Origin: Spisula solida
Taxonomy: Eukaryota > Mollusca > Bivalvia > Venerida > Mactridae
Direction of reading: 5' to 3'
DNA length: 64,000 bases
NCBI GenBank assembly: GCA_947247005.1
Contig: OX365949.1
Location: 17,115,130-17,179,129 of the forward strand
In this document: positions 25,099-38,767 of the stretch, one piece after another
Layout: each line of letters opens with the position of its first letter
Position numbering within the stretch: position 1 is the stretch's first letter
The notes under the pieces: model-generated
Seen by the model: only the letters and a program-made list of their open reading frames with translations
What the model was told of the DNA's origin: nothing
The model's database searches: none
Made by a program: the position numbers and the translations under genes

Positions 25099-25572
25099 TA
25101 GGCATACTAAACTTAGATCTGTCACATCGCTCCTGAAAAGGGAGTACTCCTTATAATGGTTCCACCTTGTGCACAATCAACAAGCATTCCATTTGGAGTC
25201 ACATAGCTCCACGTACGGAGACTTTTTCTTTGACTACTAAGTAGTACTTACGCCTAACCGTTCGTAAACTGCGGATGAACAGGATTTATATTTGTACCAT
25301 TACACTGCTCAATCGGAATACCTCGTATTACTCTGTGTATCATACATCTCAGACCACCGTGCTGCTTCGGAGAGAGAACAACAAAAAAACGACGAAGACA
25401 GAGTCCTTAACACCAACTTAAAAAAAATAACAAGAAGTTTGTGCTTTAAAATTGCTGAAACAAGCTTGTGTTGTTCCAACTGGTGTTACGTTCCCATCTC
25501 TGCAAGGCGGATGCGGTTTATCCATAACTGGGATCGTTGTATTGATTAGTACGAAAAATGTTCAATGTCACC

Positions 25573-26102
25573 CACAGGTAACTATATCATTGATAAAGAG
25601 TAAAATTTTGTAAAATTTCTGTTATCTTAGAAAGGTGCATTTGTACTAAAGTGGTCAGATTTTCATGGTATCAAAAACAAGATATAGCTTTCAATATCAA
25701 CATCGTTAGAACTTCTTCCATCCATCTTATCGAAATTTATCTACTTGTTAAAAAGTTATACCATGAAATGTATACCATGGTGTTCAGTCAGTCACTGAGG
25801 TGCATTCAATAGAAGCCTCAATGCTATTTTAAATAAAAAAGAAAGCGATATCCATCCTATGGGTTCATTTTCTTTTTTATGGACGGATTTTAAAAATATT
25901 GATATCAAATTAAAGACGATAATGATTATGTAAAAATATTTAAAATATCACCAGTATTAATGAAATGTTTTAATTTAAAACAAACTGCACCTCAGTGACT
26001 ATGTGGTCAATTTCCGTGTTATAAACCTTTCAAAGATATTATCAATTTTATAAAAATAATCTTTTGTTTGTTTACTCTTTATTAATGATGCAGTTACCTG
26101 TG
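25573..26102 (-). mobile_element. Non-autonomous hAT-like element, copy 2
   Basis: A 530-bp element, reverse-oriented partner of 12272-12787. The ends are CACAGGTAACTATATCATTG and, reversed from the right, CACAGGTAACTGCATCATTA. It is flanked by an 8-bp duplication with one mismatch (ATGTCACC at 25565-25572, ATGACACC at 26103-26110). The interior shares the GGTGCATTTGTACT, ATACCATGAAATG and CACTGAGGTGCA blocks with copy 1. No transposase. Confidence 0.85.
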
Positions 26103-28729
26103 ATGACACCCACAAATTTGACGAAGTTAAGGACTCGGATACATCTGAAGACATTCCGTGATTGATCGAAGTGTTCTTGTTGTACACAAACATGTCCCAA
26201 TTTGATTACTTAGCAAATCGTGTGTGACTTTGTGTGTTCAATTTGTATTCATGTACCACTATGCAGTACTTTCATTCTTTAGCAAATCGTATGTGAATTT
26301 GCAATGAACAAACTAGGTTGCTTGTTGTCTACTCTCACATCAGTATTTACGTTACCGGAACGTGTTTTACCATGTCCTGAAAACCTTCTACGAAAGATAC
26401 ACTTATCAAACTTTTACCTAAATATTTATAAATCATTGAAACACAAGATTGCATTCATAATTATTATGCTTACTATAAATACGAGCATTCATCCATAACA
26501 TGAATAAGCATTTTACTGTAAACTAATTTTTATTAACTTTATTTCAGTAGAATTATACGTGTTCATTAATACTTTTATTGGAGCATAAGGACTACTATAG
26601 ATTCATCAAGAAACTATGCAGATGTTATTAAAATGTAATAATATTTCCAAGACAACAAGGGAGTTCAAAACCTGTTCTGTTTCCGCCAGGTTTTTTGCTT
26701 TATTTTGAACAACACATCGTTTTTAAGTCTGAGAAAAATAAACCGCAACATACGTAGACAACTAACAAAAATTCGGCTACAAATGCTAAAGGTAGATGTG
26801 AAAACTGTCAAACGACTTTCGCAGACCCTCATCACGGAACTAAAACACGCAATTCGTGATGATATAAAAAGTTATGGCTAAAAGCCAGAGCCCGTATATT
26901 TATAAACTTGGCATCATAAAACTGCGATCTGGTGAAGTATAGGTGGTCCGACCAGAACAAGATGTCCTACAGTATGATTGATATACGTCGCTTTTATCTA
27001 TCTAAATAATACTTAATACATATTAGCAACAGGTACATCTAAATAAAATATAAATGAAGTATAAATAATAATATTTTTAAATTATTCTCCATTTGTTCAC
27101 GCCACTATCAACAAACTGCAGATATATCACACAGGCAGGTCTAGTGGTATGCAGTGGACGCGGTTCCATTTATTAGCCATGTGCTATAAACGTACGCTTC
27201 AGTACGGATGCTTCCCTTCTCGGAAGTTTAATCCGCCTTATAATTAAATTACAAGATATAAGATTGCCATGTAAGTAATATTGAACTGATAGAATTGACA
27301 TTTACGAAAATGCGTTCAATTAATAGTTTGAATATTTTCCTGTTCCGCATCGATGGTTCCCGTAGGGGTTTGTTCTAAAATGTTTTTGGTGAGTCGCTAG
27401 CTAGTTAGATAAATGCGAGACATTAAAAGGTAGAAGTGAGTATGCATTGCGCTTACACAAGGGTATTAAAATTTCTAGAATTAACAAAAATAAACTAATG
27501 ATATACTAGAACATGAATATAATATGTTATAGAATATGACACACATAGGCGATCACTTTTATAGTTTTTTATAATTTTATCATAAATTAAACTTATACAT
27601 TTGTAATTACATTTATGCTTGTAGTGGAGATTGTGCAAACGCCTTACTATGTTGTCGCTATAAATAAAGTCTTCATTGTTATTAATTTTATTTAAAACTA
27701 AGCTGGAACTGTCCTTGAATCAACCTCAACATTAAGACCAACTTAATAAATATACCGGTTCTCAACGGTGGTCTATCATTGATGTTTTTGATGTACATGT
27801 ATATTGTTATGAAATATATTCCGTCATTTGGTCTTAAGATAGCATGCGTTATCTGTCAAGAAGAATTAGTGAGTCTTAAAATTCTTAGAAGCTATAAAAT
27901 AGTTCCTCTTTTCTTGTGGTTCTCGAATCCATATCAACAAAAACAAACACACGTTACCAATGATCCGGTCTGATGCGGATTGTAATGTAAATTGCCTATG
28001 ACCATTTCCGTGAAGTATTGCGTAGCGACAAGTTCTTGTAGATCAAAGTCATCTAAACGCTTATTGTTCTTTTCTTCAAGCGTCTCTGTAACATGGACGA
28101 TGTAATTTTCTGTTTAGCTATATCAAGTATTTGGATTGGGTACAAACTTTGAAATTGACTAATTGCAGAATATGCGTGCAATTTTGATTTGTCTTTGATG
28201 TATTATCACCAAGGTAACCTAACGGGTTTTCACGTTACAGTCTGGCACCAAGACGAACTCTGCAAAAACGGTATCATTGGCAACGAACGGCATTTAGCAT
28301 CTCCAGTCTCACAGATAAAGCAGGTATTTTGTGAAATATAATTTTAAATGAACTGTATTCGTGTATTTTGGTTGTTATAAATAAAGCTTATCATAAAATC
28401 AACTGCCAATTGATTTTCTGAACAAACACGTACGGAGTGGAATCCGTGGATACTACTTGCTTCAACACAAGGTGCATCCGAATTATGCATTGTCCGAATT
28501 GATGCTCCAAGATGTTTCCACGACTGGCTGGTTATTGCCGCCTGCTTGACATCACGGTTGCCCCTTATATAAATTAGCTATATATTATAAGAAAGCTGTC
28601 ATGATTAGAAATAATATTTTGAACTAACAACGAATTATATAATTTATCCTCGACTGTCAATTTATTTATTGTCAATTTATTTACTAACAAAATAAGCATG
28701 TGATAACTTTATGTATGTATTTAATTATG

Positions 28730-28803
28730 TTTATATGTTATATGTATAGATGATGTACTATGTACAAATCTGAATAAATATATGTTCTGTTCTGTTCTGT
28801 TCT
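28730..28803 (+). mobile_element. Probable 3' tail of a non-LTR element
   Basis: ATGTACAAATCTGAATAAATATATG is followed by three to four GTTCT units. A poly(A)-signal-like stretch ending in short pentanucleotide repeats is typical of the 3' ends of some LINEs and their SINEs. No coding part is recognised upstream. Confidence 0.3.
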
Positions 28804-31107
28804 TATTCGGACTCGGAACCACCTTGGTAACATAACTTGTACGTGAGGAAGTTATACTCAATTATTCTATGAGGGGGGGGGACCTCCGCGAATATTCCGA
28901 GGATATATAAATATTGCATGGACAAAGCTGTTTACCTTTTATACGAGTAGTCTTAAGCACCAACAATATCTGTTAAAATAAGTATGGCGTTATATACCCG
29001 CCAAAAGCTTAATGCCGGTAACATTTTAACGAGATTTAAAATACCCCAGATAGGATTAAACCTGCATGGGAGCGTTCCAGTGGCTGCCGTTCCAAACACA
29101 TGACCACCTGGGACCTGCTACGGTTCTTAACCATACCTCATGATTGTGATCTATATTTCAACATTGTAAAGGAGCATGAAACTGTCAGTATGAAAATTTA
29201 TATAATATACACAACAACTGCGATTCTTTATTCATAAAATAAATCAACAATTCAACATAATGGTCACGTTTGAAGTTATTGTCATGCGCGTTATTATCAT
29301 TTTGTTTAATGACGTTTAAACCGTTACAGATTTTCACGGTTTCCTAAACATATAATTATTTCCTGTCGCATTCAACAAAATCGGATAAAAATACCAAATG
29401 GTTCGAAATAATTTGAGGACGACAGGTGTGGCTCTCTATTCACACCCAGATGACCAAATGTGATAACAAAATGTTACAGTAAAAGAGCGCGCGTATCACG
29501 TACACATCACGCGAGTTTGGTTAGTTAATAATCAATTATTGCTAAATCAAGTCATATTACAATTCGTTGATGACATTATGATTTCAATCAATCAATATTG
29601 TTTCATGGAAAGCTAAACATCTTGAACGGAAATGTCAAAAATGTCAATGCGAATTTTGTGGTTTTCGTTTAACAGTGAAATCCCACTAGAACGACCCTCA
29701 TTTGAGTCACAATTTCGTTTTTGTTTCAATCCTCTTAGTTGTAGCATAATTCCATTATAACCTGACTCAAGAAACCACTCTAAAATAAGAGCCAAAAGTT
29801 TTTCATTTCGAAAGGTCCTTTATATGTTATTCTATTTTCTAGAAGGATTGCTAAAATGTATAATAGTGAGGATTGACGTTGCAAGTTTTAATTCATTCGT
29901 CACATAAATTTAAATCTAATTCATGACGAAGTATAATTTTCATGAATTTGTTATTTTTCTGCATTTTGCAATATCATTCGGGACCTTTTGGAAAATTAAT
30001 ACACTTTCAAATGATGTGAATTTCTTGTAGAAAATATAATTCGGTTAACTTTATGTTAATGTGATATGCTTATTTAACAACCTCAAATTTTCGCAAATGT
30101 AACAGCCACTGACCCAAACGCTATTGTTTAATGGTCTGCGCATTATATAGCTTCAAAGTTTACAGTTTCTATGTTGTCACTCGATGATACATGCAGCGTA
30201 TAATATCACCGTTATCATGCTTCAAATCTACCAACATGCCTTTGTGTTTACCTAACAATATCGTGACAAGCATTCTTCTAAACTTGATTAATATCGCAGA
30301 TAACCAAATTGGATGCTAATTTCATTATAAAAATTTCCGTATTATTATATTCAAACGCACTAGCATGGTAACTGTATAAGATATCAGATGTTTCTGACAT
30401 ATCCGTTCTTCCTGTTTGGGCATCACCCACTTCTGGTGGTGCAGGCTGTCAGATAGCAGCTTTCTATTCTTTTGCCAGCAATGCTGCTATTTGTACACTA
30501 CATTAATTTTTTTGGTGACACCTGTGCATTGTGGGTTGCGTTTGTTGTGTTCAAATATGTGTTCCTAAGTCGAGCATGACTTTAAAATTGGCAAGATCGT
30601 TAATTGGTTTGCGCTAGTCTCTTGTATTTGTGCAGTTTGAATTTAATCGGTTACAGAAGTTCATAAAACATATCGGAGTCACGTGATAATGTTAAAAATG
30701 CTGTGTTTGCAGAACAGGTTACTTTATTGTTGAGAATAAATACCTCGTCTCCGATGCTTTTGTTTTCACTTGTGTCGTATGGCCGGAAATAAGTGACAAT
30801 CAATGGCCCTTTAAAGATGCCGTCATGTGTCGCAATGTCATAAAAGTTGCACATTTTTGAAGAACAGACAGTACGTGACTGCAGGATTGACACGTTTCCG
30901 CCTTTTATGTGGCAACACCGTGTGGGTATCAGACAATTGTTTATTTTAAGTTCATTTAAGTATTTTAAAGTTGTCGGTCCTTTTATCTTTAAAAATCATT
31001 ATAATGGCAGTTCACCAAACAGTCTGTTTTCAGGATGATAAATTGGAATAAAATTGAAAATTAAGATATAAAGCGTTCTTGTTTGGGTGGTCTGATAACT
31101 GAACAGA

Positions 31108-31138
31108 CAATATGGCTGCGAACGTGATTGCGCATGCG
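31108..31138. promoter_or_regulatory. YY1-like and NRF1-like motif pair
   Basis: CAATATGGCTGCG at 31108-31120 and TGCGCATGCG at 31129-31138, next to CCCGCGACCGACC. These motifs are common at TATA-less promoters. No gene is assigned to it. Confidence 0.2.
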
Positions 31139-31637
31139 TCCCGCGACCGACCCTCGCAAATTCACACCATTTTTACTAAACTAACCGTAGAATGCGTCAA
31201 GAAAACGATTTTATCTCATTAGGGCCGCGATTTTGTTGGCATATGTTTCAAACTACTGGAACATGTTAGAATTGAATAGAATTGTATCAGGTTTAGATAT
31301 ATTAGCAGCGTAGCGATAAAATGTAAGCGGAAACGCCGAAATGTTCCAAAACACTTCTGATTTTTTCGCGGAATAAATCTTAAATGCAAAGTGCTAAATT
31401 TGTAAGCTAGGTCATCATGGCACGGCATAGAATTTTAACGGAGATAAATGTTCAATTATACCTTCGAATCATATCTATAACCAACAGCGTTTACTGAACA
31501 ATTGTGTTTTCCCTAGGTCGAGAATAAAATACCGTTTGTTTCCCCTTCCCGACCGACCCAAGCAAAAAATCCAGACTGACAATATTTTAAGATCCTTAGA
31601 AAAAACCCAAACATTTTTACTAAAATAAGTCACAGAT

Positions 31638-31740
31638 TGGGAAACTCCCTTACAGGTGATACACAATGTATGTTGACCCTTTAAGACTGGGAAACTCCCT
31701 CACAGGTGATACAAGATGGATGTTGACCCTTTCAAACATG
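31638..31740. repeat. 51-bp tandem repeat, two copies plus a partial
   Basis: Two units sharing TGGGAAACTCCC, ACAGGTGATACA and ATGTTGACCCTTT, followed by a partial third with CCCCTCACAGGTAACACTC. Confidence 0.8.
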
Positions 31741-34700
31741 CAATGCCCCTCACAGGTAACACTCACAGGTCACCATACACAAAGTCACATAGTCGGGCGA
31801 CAAGGCAAGACAAAACATTCTTCAAATATCTACAAAAAAAGTTAAGCTCTCTATCAACGCAATCCTAATTGGCCAAGGTCGGGAAAGGGAAAAAAAGTAG
31901 TTATATTAATTAATTAGAAATGTCAAGTTCGAGCTTTGTGTGTCAGGGCCAAACATTTATTGTTCAAATAAATTAAAACTGCTCACTTGTACCAGCTATG
32001 AAAGACATAAGACAGTGGGAGTGTTATGTTAAGACAAAGTACCACAATGAACAAACGGAGTTTTAAGGTTTTCCGGGTTGATGATTCTGCGTGTTATCCT
32101 TGTGCGAGCTTAGAAGATTAAAGAAGTGTTGTGGGCGTAGCGCAACCTGTGGCGCCAGTAACAACGTGCAACATACGCAATACGATCTTGGTTGGTTGAA
32201 AAGAAAGTCTTCCGTATTTATAAAGCTTTCAGCTCATAAAGGTTACATTTAGAAGACATCGGTCATTCTAGGTACAAACCCGGACGCATCAGAGTCATTC
32301 ACAATGTCATGGAAAAGACCGCGCAGTAATTCCTGAGCGACTCAAATTGTATGTTTAGAGATTACAAGTCTAACACTTTTTTGTTGTTCGATAGTTTTCA
32401 AGGACACCACGTACGTACCATTACGATGTAATTTGCCTTGAAAGAATACATACAGCATATATCCGAGATATAATTCGCAATCTTGTACGATGTTCACGTT
32501 GTGAGACGAATTCGTCAATGAAAGCTTTAAAATCTTCTCTCGTGGTTCTACTTTATTGAACAGTTATCAGAAAGAAAACAATATCTGATTTGCTGACTAG
32601 AAATTGACGTTGTGAGAAAAAAAGATGCATTGAAATATCAATACGGAATCTAACAGAACACGTCTATGTATCAAAAGTTCCTAACACATTCCTATATTCC
32701 CCTGGAAATTGTAACCTCTATGACTCCATGTATGTTAATGAACGTCGGGTGTTCCAATCCGTATCGACTGGTGACGTTATCAGACTTACAGATTTCGAAT
32801 TGTCACAAAAATGTATAGTGTTAGACGAGCTTGTCAGCTCTTAGAGCGTTTTCTAAATGTTTGAATACAAATTAGGACTAATGAGTGTAAGATTCTCGTC
32901 TGATAATCACCTAGCAATGTTTGTCAAAGAGAAAATGGTTTCCATTAATAGTCTAGATAGGAAATTTGAACACATTTTCTCTGGGATTTCGGAGCCGAAA
33001 ACTGAAGTACGTAATATATTTATCAGTAAAATGGAAGAGCGCGTAAAGCCTTAGAGCATTTAAAAGCGACACATAATAAATGAAGTTTTTTTCCATGTTC
33101 CAAAAATACATAATTCGCATGAAATCACATTCTCGCCGCAGATGAAAACAATTTTTGTTTGTTCCGCTAAAATCTATATATTCTGAGAAAATTAGAATGT
33201 CATGCTCTGACTGTTTTCAGAATTTCCATTTTTACTGTGATTTTGTAATAGTGTAATTCAGTAAAAGAATAGATTCCAGGCCTTCATTTATTAATCTAGC
33301 TAAACGGTGAAGTAGTGATTAAATAAGATGAAACAACATCAATACATATCCGGAATGATACATGAACATCATGCCGATACATGTACATACATTTGTACCA
33401 CAATGCTAAATATCTAAATAATAATTTGAATTTAAAAATATAAATAATTTTATATGGTGATTAAATGGCACGTTTTCTTATTTATATACATTCTAGTATA
33501 TAACCTTAAGTCATACATGCTTAACATTGACGCAATTGTCTTGTAGACTGATAGATCTTGGATTTAACTTTTTTGTTATTTTTCAAAATCAGGATTTTGA
33601 ACTGGTTCTGCTGACTTTGTGCTCCCTTCCAACAAGGCGTAATTTGAGACAAGAGATGTCATGAAAGATACATAATTCACATGTAGAGTGGCCACTCAAA
33701 CATGTCTGATAGTAAACCCCATATCTTCTAAACTGTCCGGTCTGGCTGTAAAACTGTCAAATTGTACACACATGGGTAATTCTAGAGTAGTGGTCGTGAA
33801 ACTGTAGCTTTATATTGATGATATCACCCAGCGATATCCTGCAGAATTAGATGGGCATATTGTTCTCAAAGTATGCTTGGACTAGTGTTAGTCGAACAAA
33901 AAGTCAATTAGTCTTTTCAGATTTTAGACTTTTAGAGAGTTTTAAAATTCTTACATTTATAACCAGCAACTTTAGAAGTAAACACATGTAAATGTCAATA
34001 AAACATATGTTCCACAACTGTTTGACACTAGGACATAAAAAAGTCGGAAATGCTATTTACTAATGCACAGCAACTCAATTGAAAAAGTACATCTTTAGAG
34101 CGATAATCTGCAATATATTAACAAAAAACCCCACAAATTCAATTTACATTGCACGTACATGAATATTTAGGAGCATGCGGACTGTTTGCCTTGCTTTCAT
34201 GAGTCAATGATATGATATTTTATTTCAAACCATAAACAAACATAAACATAATTATTTTGTTTATTTTGGTTTTGCATTTTAATGCACTATTCGTTTGAAG
34301 TTATATAGTTTACATGGGAACTATTTTAAAGCAATGCTAAGTACGAAGCCCTAATGGGAAGACAAATCACCTTATCACCGTGCAATACTCTGTGACCGAA
34401 GCACCGACATTTACAGTTCACGGTGTGATTTAGCCGAGACGTACAACGCCCATACACTTTTCATAGTTTACAAACTGTCAATCTATTGTTATTATTGAAT
34501 TGATTTGAATTGCGTTCTAACAATCAATCATACAGTGTATATTCATCAAGCTGAGGTAGTCATTGATGTTGGTGCATAAGTCTTATAATTAGAGATCTAT
34601 TAGTTTTTCAATGTTATAAAATGTTTTCTTGACGAAATTCTATTAGTAGGAATTTGATGTGAACATTTCTTTAGTTTAAACCCGATTTATTTTCATGAAA

Positions 34701-36559
34701 CATATAACACAAATTCTAATTTACAAATCAAATTCAGCAGAAAAGTAAGCTTTTTTAGAAACTTGTTTCTTATAAATTGCCAGGACTATTTGTTAATGCA
34801 ATTTTTTATGCTTTGTGTTCTAATATACATGTATCTTATATGCATGAAAACATTATACTCGAATTGTATATTTTTTCGATGATGTATGCATGTATCTTAA
34901 CTCAGTTAAGATTAACTTATATGAAAATTTAATATATCAATGCGTAGTTTTGTTTGCAAGTACATTTGTATCAACTATTTTATTGCGTTACAGCAAAGAC
35001 ATAATTATGCATATTTAGACTATAATTTATTATACATGTATATGCATTTAGAATGTTTGAATCAGTAGAAGTACGTTTGCTTGGTTGTATCCTTTGATGG
35101 CAGCATAATTATAGATGATCGAACTAAGATAATTTATTTTCCAAAACTATATTTATCATAACATTGTTTCGGTCAGCGCAGACGCTCGCTTATTTGTTTG
35201 AAATTTGGAACTGAGAAAATATAATTGTGAAGTACGGCACATGTGGTAGACCGGGGGAAATCTGTACCATGCATTTACATTTATTCCGAGCTCCCAATAC
35301 ATCCTGGTTATGCATTCTGTCAAAATGCACTCCGAATCTGCCAAAACAAAACATGCAACTCTGTTTACAGACTTCGCCATTCGTAACACACTCTGAATTT
35401 CGTCTATAGAATTTGATTATACTGTTGTATTAATTTGATGAGGAATTTCTCTTTATTGACATTGTTCTAGTTTATTTGAAGATCTTTCCAGAGGCTCACT
35501 ATATTTACATATTGTCTATCCCAGGTGAATAGGCTTCTAAACTGATGCGATGTTAATTGGGCGTATGGCAGACTCTTCTTGTTAACAGACCGTGTTTTGG
35601 TACCGGTTTTATACCGTGCCAGGCATTCGTGTTAGCAATTAGCCCGTACCGAATTCATCTTTAGGAAGACCTCTTCCTATGACCTTGGGAGCAATTCCTC
35701 AAATTTGCAACATAACAGAAAGTCGGCGGCAGAATGGGTGTTTGTATCTGTTTATAAGGACGTGGTGTGTGGTTAGTTAGAAACTAGCCCACCGTGGTAG
35801 TTTCACGTACCAGTGTTGGTCAGATTAAACATTATTACTGTACTTACATTGTCTTAACGAGTGATGTTGTTATTAAGAGTAATCCACCATTTATAAATAA
35901 GTTTGATAGTAAGTAGTGGCTGTAACATGCTGACTGACTTTTGTAGCTTCTTTAATTAATTCAATTTGATTAAAACAGGTTTCATAATATGAGTACAATG
36001 TGCAGCAAGTTTGAAAAAAGTTGATTAAATATGGGACTATTTGATTGCGGAGACATTTTGTTATGCCTAAATGCGTCAACTTAGTAATTACTAAATTGGA
36101 GTGCTTCACCCCCAGACGAACATAGTTACACACTTAACAACATTGTATATTTGTTATTACATTTACGACGCTGCAAATAAAACATTTGTGTTTGATCAGA
36201 TATTAGTAAACTAGAAGGCAGGTAACATCCGTTTAAAAGCAAAACCGTTATATGTCACATTGCGTGGCTGAATAACAATGGTACAACAGACTAAATATAG
36301 ACACATGTAATTGTAGTACATGCATTAGTGTATATTTTATGTTGGTTTACTAGTATGGCATGTATTTATTTCAGCATCACTCAAGTTGTTTGTTTGGTTG
36401 TTTGATAATTGTAATGTTACACCACTGCCAAATGTTGTCATCATTGTTCGCCATATTTACTCCCACTCGTGCTTGTGCGTACTATAATCAGGGACACCTG
36501 TTTCTCCCGTATATACGGTATACTTGTAATTATAATATTGTGTCAACCAACTTTTACAG

Positions 36560-37319
36560 CAATAAACGGTGCAATGACACTCCGTTACGCACCCGGTAAG
36601 TATTAACTGCTTGTGTGTCTATCATAATTATGGTCTGCTTTAACATCTACCGGATTGTCACCGGTCAGTTTTCATTGCATTCTGATGATACTGTTGGTAA
36701 ATTAAGACTATTATGGTCGGTCAATAAAACATCGCCAGAGGACATAAAATTGTCGCTATTATTGAGTTATTTCAACATGATGTACCGGTCATTAATTTTA
36801 CTACCCACTATTTGTGAACTATTATCGCATAATATATTCTAAGAGTACTTACCAATTCATCGGTTGCAATGGTATATTGGCGTGCTCCAAGTCCCCGGAT
36901 GGTGTAAAGCGATCACGCCCACATAGTTAATGTATTGTATATAATTAATCGTGTATTGACTACAGTGGGTCTCAATGTAATTGCATTGACTAAGCTTGAG
37001 TTTGCTCTGTGTTCATGTTCAAATTTCCTTAATAATTTCCGTTTGAATGTAAATACATGTGTACCCATCTAGATAGTGTTACGTTCGTTTCTTTGCTCTT
37101 TTTGAAGTTCGTCTACATGTAAACTTTATTTCTAAGCCAAACATAACGTTCACAAGTTTACATGATTTTGCAGGAACTGAATTTTCCTCTTGTTTACGAT
37201 TCCCTCCCTTTGTCTGTCAAAAATCGTGTCTGGAACAAGAACACGACGCGTGTAAGTGTTGTAGTATATCTAGCCGCATATTGCTCGTAGAAGAAGAATG
37301 CTATGGTCAAATTACATAG
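36560..37319 (+). CDS. Candidate 3' exons of a small Cys-rich peptide gene
   Basis: I do not recognise this product. The pieces 36560-36595 (after CTTTTACAG, before consensus GTAAGT) and 37174-37319 (after ATTTTGCAG) join in phase. They give an open frame ending in TAG at 37317. The joined frame contains SCLRFPPFVC, then QKSCLEQEHDACKCC, then EEECYGQIT: seven cysteines in about 50 residues, as in small secreted peptides. No upstream exon with a signal peptide was found. A consensus donor inside the second piece (at 37252) could splice it differently. Splice sites and phase are seen; function is unknown and chance is possible. Confidence 0.25.
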
Positions 37320-37344
37320 CCAAATGTTTGCCAAAATATTATAT

Positions 37345-37600
37345 TAAGTCAGACAGGGAAGGCAGCACTCAACTTAACCAGCCGAGCACCGAAAACATTA
37401 AAAACACACAATGCCCAACTAAACAAGTGCAGATCCGCCCAAGTCCAAGCTGTCGAAAAGTATAATAAATTATAACTAGCTGAATGACCCAGTAGAAAAG
37501 ATACAGCAACCAAAAGGCGGAATGCCTACGCTGAATGACCTAGTTACAACAGTAAAACTGCTGAACTACATAGTTATAGCAGCGTCTCAAAAGTAAAATA
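37345..37600 (-). repeat. Dispersed repeat, inverted partner of 57.75-58.01 kb
   Basis: Reads TTAAGTCAGACAGGGAAGGC ... AGTCCAAGCTGTCGAAAAGT ... AACTACATAGTTATAGCAGC. The reverse complement matches 57750-58012 along its length with few changes. Fragments of it occur near 1.83, 6.05 and 61.05 kb. No terminal repeats or coding frame are visible; a SINE-like or MITE-like element is possible. Confidence 0.75.
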
Positions 37601-37909
37601 ACAGTATTAAAACGTTGAAAGGCCCGTATAGTCGGATGACCTACTAACTAGCTGAATGACACTGTTTCCACAGCAAAAGGACTATATTGCCCCGCTTTAG
37701 CTGTAAGCAATCTTAAAACGAAGAAGTGCCCAACACACTACCGACCAAGAAAGTTTTGCTGCGTTTAAAAAAATTTGTTGTTAATCGACTATTTTGTACT
37801 GAAAAAAAACAACACTTCTAGGGGTTTAAGGGACATGCTATCGACAGCAAAACATTCACCATATTGAACCAGGTGTTTAAATGTACCCGGTTACCATTAT
37901 CTTTAATTT

Positions 37910-38134
37910 CTATGATAAATGTGATATGCCATGCGTTAAATGGCTCAAAATGTGTAATTCTCGCGCATCATGTTCACACTTGGAATCTGCATCCTTGTGA
38001 TGCTGGAATGCATTGATTTCATATCCATCTTGCATATCTTTGAAGTCGTCTGTAAAGTTGTGAAATATTGTGCTAGTACAATCTTTTCCATCTCCCAATA
38101 ATAATCCGATAAATAAAACCATGAACCCCGTCAT
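37910..38134 (-). CDS. Candidate small secreted protein or first exon
   Basis: A 74-codon frame begins MTGFMVLFIGLLLGDG, which looks like a signal peptide. It is followed by a charged, His-rich segment (DCTSTIFHNFTDDFKDMQDG, then HHKDADSKCEHDAR) with one possible N-glycosylation site (NFT) and two cysteines. The start codon context GAAATATGAC is acceptable. About 130 bp upstream on this strand lies CCATATATGG (38259-38268), a CArG-box match. I recognise no family. It may be a whole small gene, or a first exon spliced before the stop (a weak CCAA|GTGTGA donor is possible). Confidence 0.3.
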   Translation of the reverse strand: MTGFMVLFIGLLLGDGKDCTSTIFHNFTDDFKDMQDGYEINAFQHHKDADSKCEHDARELHILSHLTHGISHLS

Positions 38135-38759
38135 ATTTCCTCCCCATCTGTGTCCGTCAATCAGTCCCCATTGGATAGTTCCGCCAAGACGATATACGCC
38201 TCATTTCCATCGCTTCGAGTTTCTGAAATTGGTCTCCGATTACTAATCAAATACTCAGCCATATATGGCATAAATGGTGAACGATTCATCCACTTAGCAC
38301 ATGGCCGTTTGCCTTGACACATTAACTTTTGTTAACTAGATGCTACGGTCAGTTGATCGCCTCTGGGGAAGGTTAAAGAGGCGCTTGGTTAAACTTGATT
38401 ACATACAACAACTGGAGAGATAAGCGTGAAATTATGCATTATATTACACATCTAGTTGTCATGTAATTGGTACCACGCGCCAGTACTGCTTGTGTAAATA
38501 TAAATGAAGAAAATAAAACAACAATAAATTTGTTTGATGTTCAAATTAACTTTTGGTCAGTGGTAGCCACAGAGAAAGGACGTTTATATTGTGACACAAC
38601 GCTATTACATGTATTATTGAACCTTATGGTCTTTAGCAACAATTACGAACGAGAAACAAGTATATACCACTTTGTAGCATTATTATTGTGACAAGATGCT
38701 ACCCCGTGTGCCTTTGAAGAAATAATTTTATCTGCTTGAAGCAAACGTAAACTTGATAT

Positions 38760-38764
38760 AAAAA
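38760..38764 (-). terminator. Pol III terminator of tRNA-Arg
   Basis: Five T's on the - strand start three bases after the tRNA 3' end, the usual stop signal for RNA polymerase III. Confidence 0.7.
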
Positions 38765-38767
38765 GAT

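Larger units (their letters stand above)
26111..36559. other. About 10 kb with no convincing gene
   Basis: AT-rich. Noted items: an exon-like segment 28241-28323 (+) between ACGTTACAG and GTATTT with one open frame of 27 codons, unsupported by neighbours; a (GTTCT)n tail near 28790; promoter-like motifs at 31108-31138; and a two-copy tandem repeat at 31638-31740. The open frames of 60-80 codons here show no domain, signal peptide or splice context that I trust. Confidence 0.4.

Noticed and set aside
24250..25176. 308-codon - strand frame and 264-codon + strand frame
   Set aside because: Both are produced by a 48-bp tandem repeat whose length is a multiple of three; no splice sites, signal peptide or flanking domain support a gene.
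28241..28323. Exon-like segment between an AG acceptor and a GT donor
   Set aside because: Only 83 bp, no partner exon in phase and no recognisable peptide; too easily chance.
30651..30893. 80-codon - strand frame
   Set aside because: Includes a TTTAAAGGG-type repeat-like stretch; no domain, no splice context.
35156..35409. Overlapping frames with several cysteines near 35.25-35.40 kb
   Set aside because: A Cys-containing frame without start codon, clear acceptor or partner exon; not enough to call a gene.
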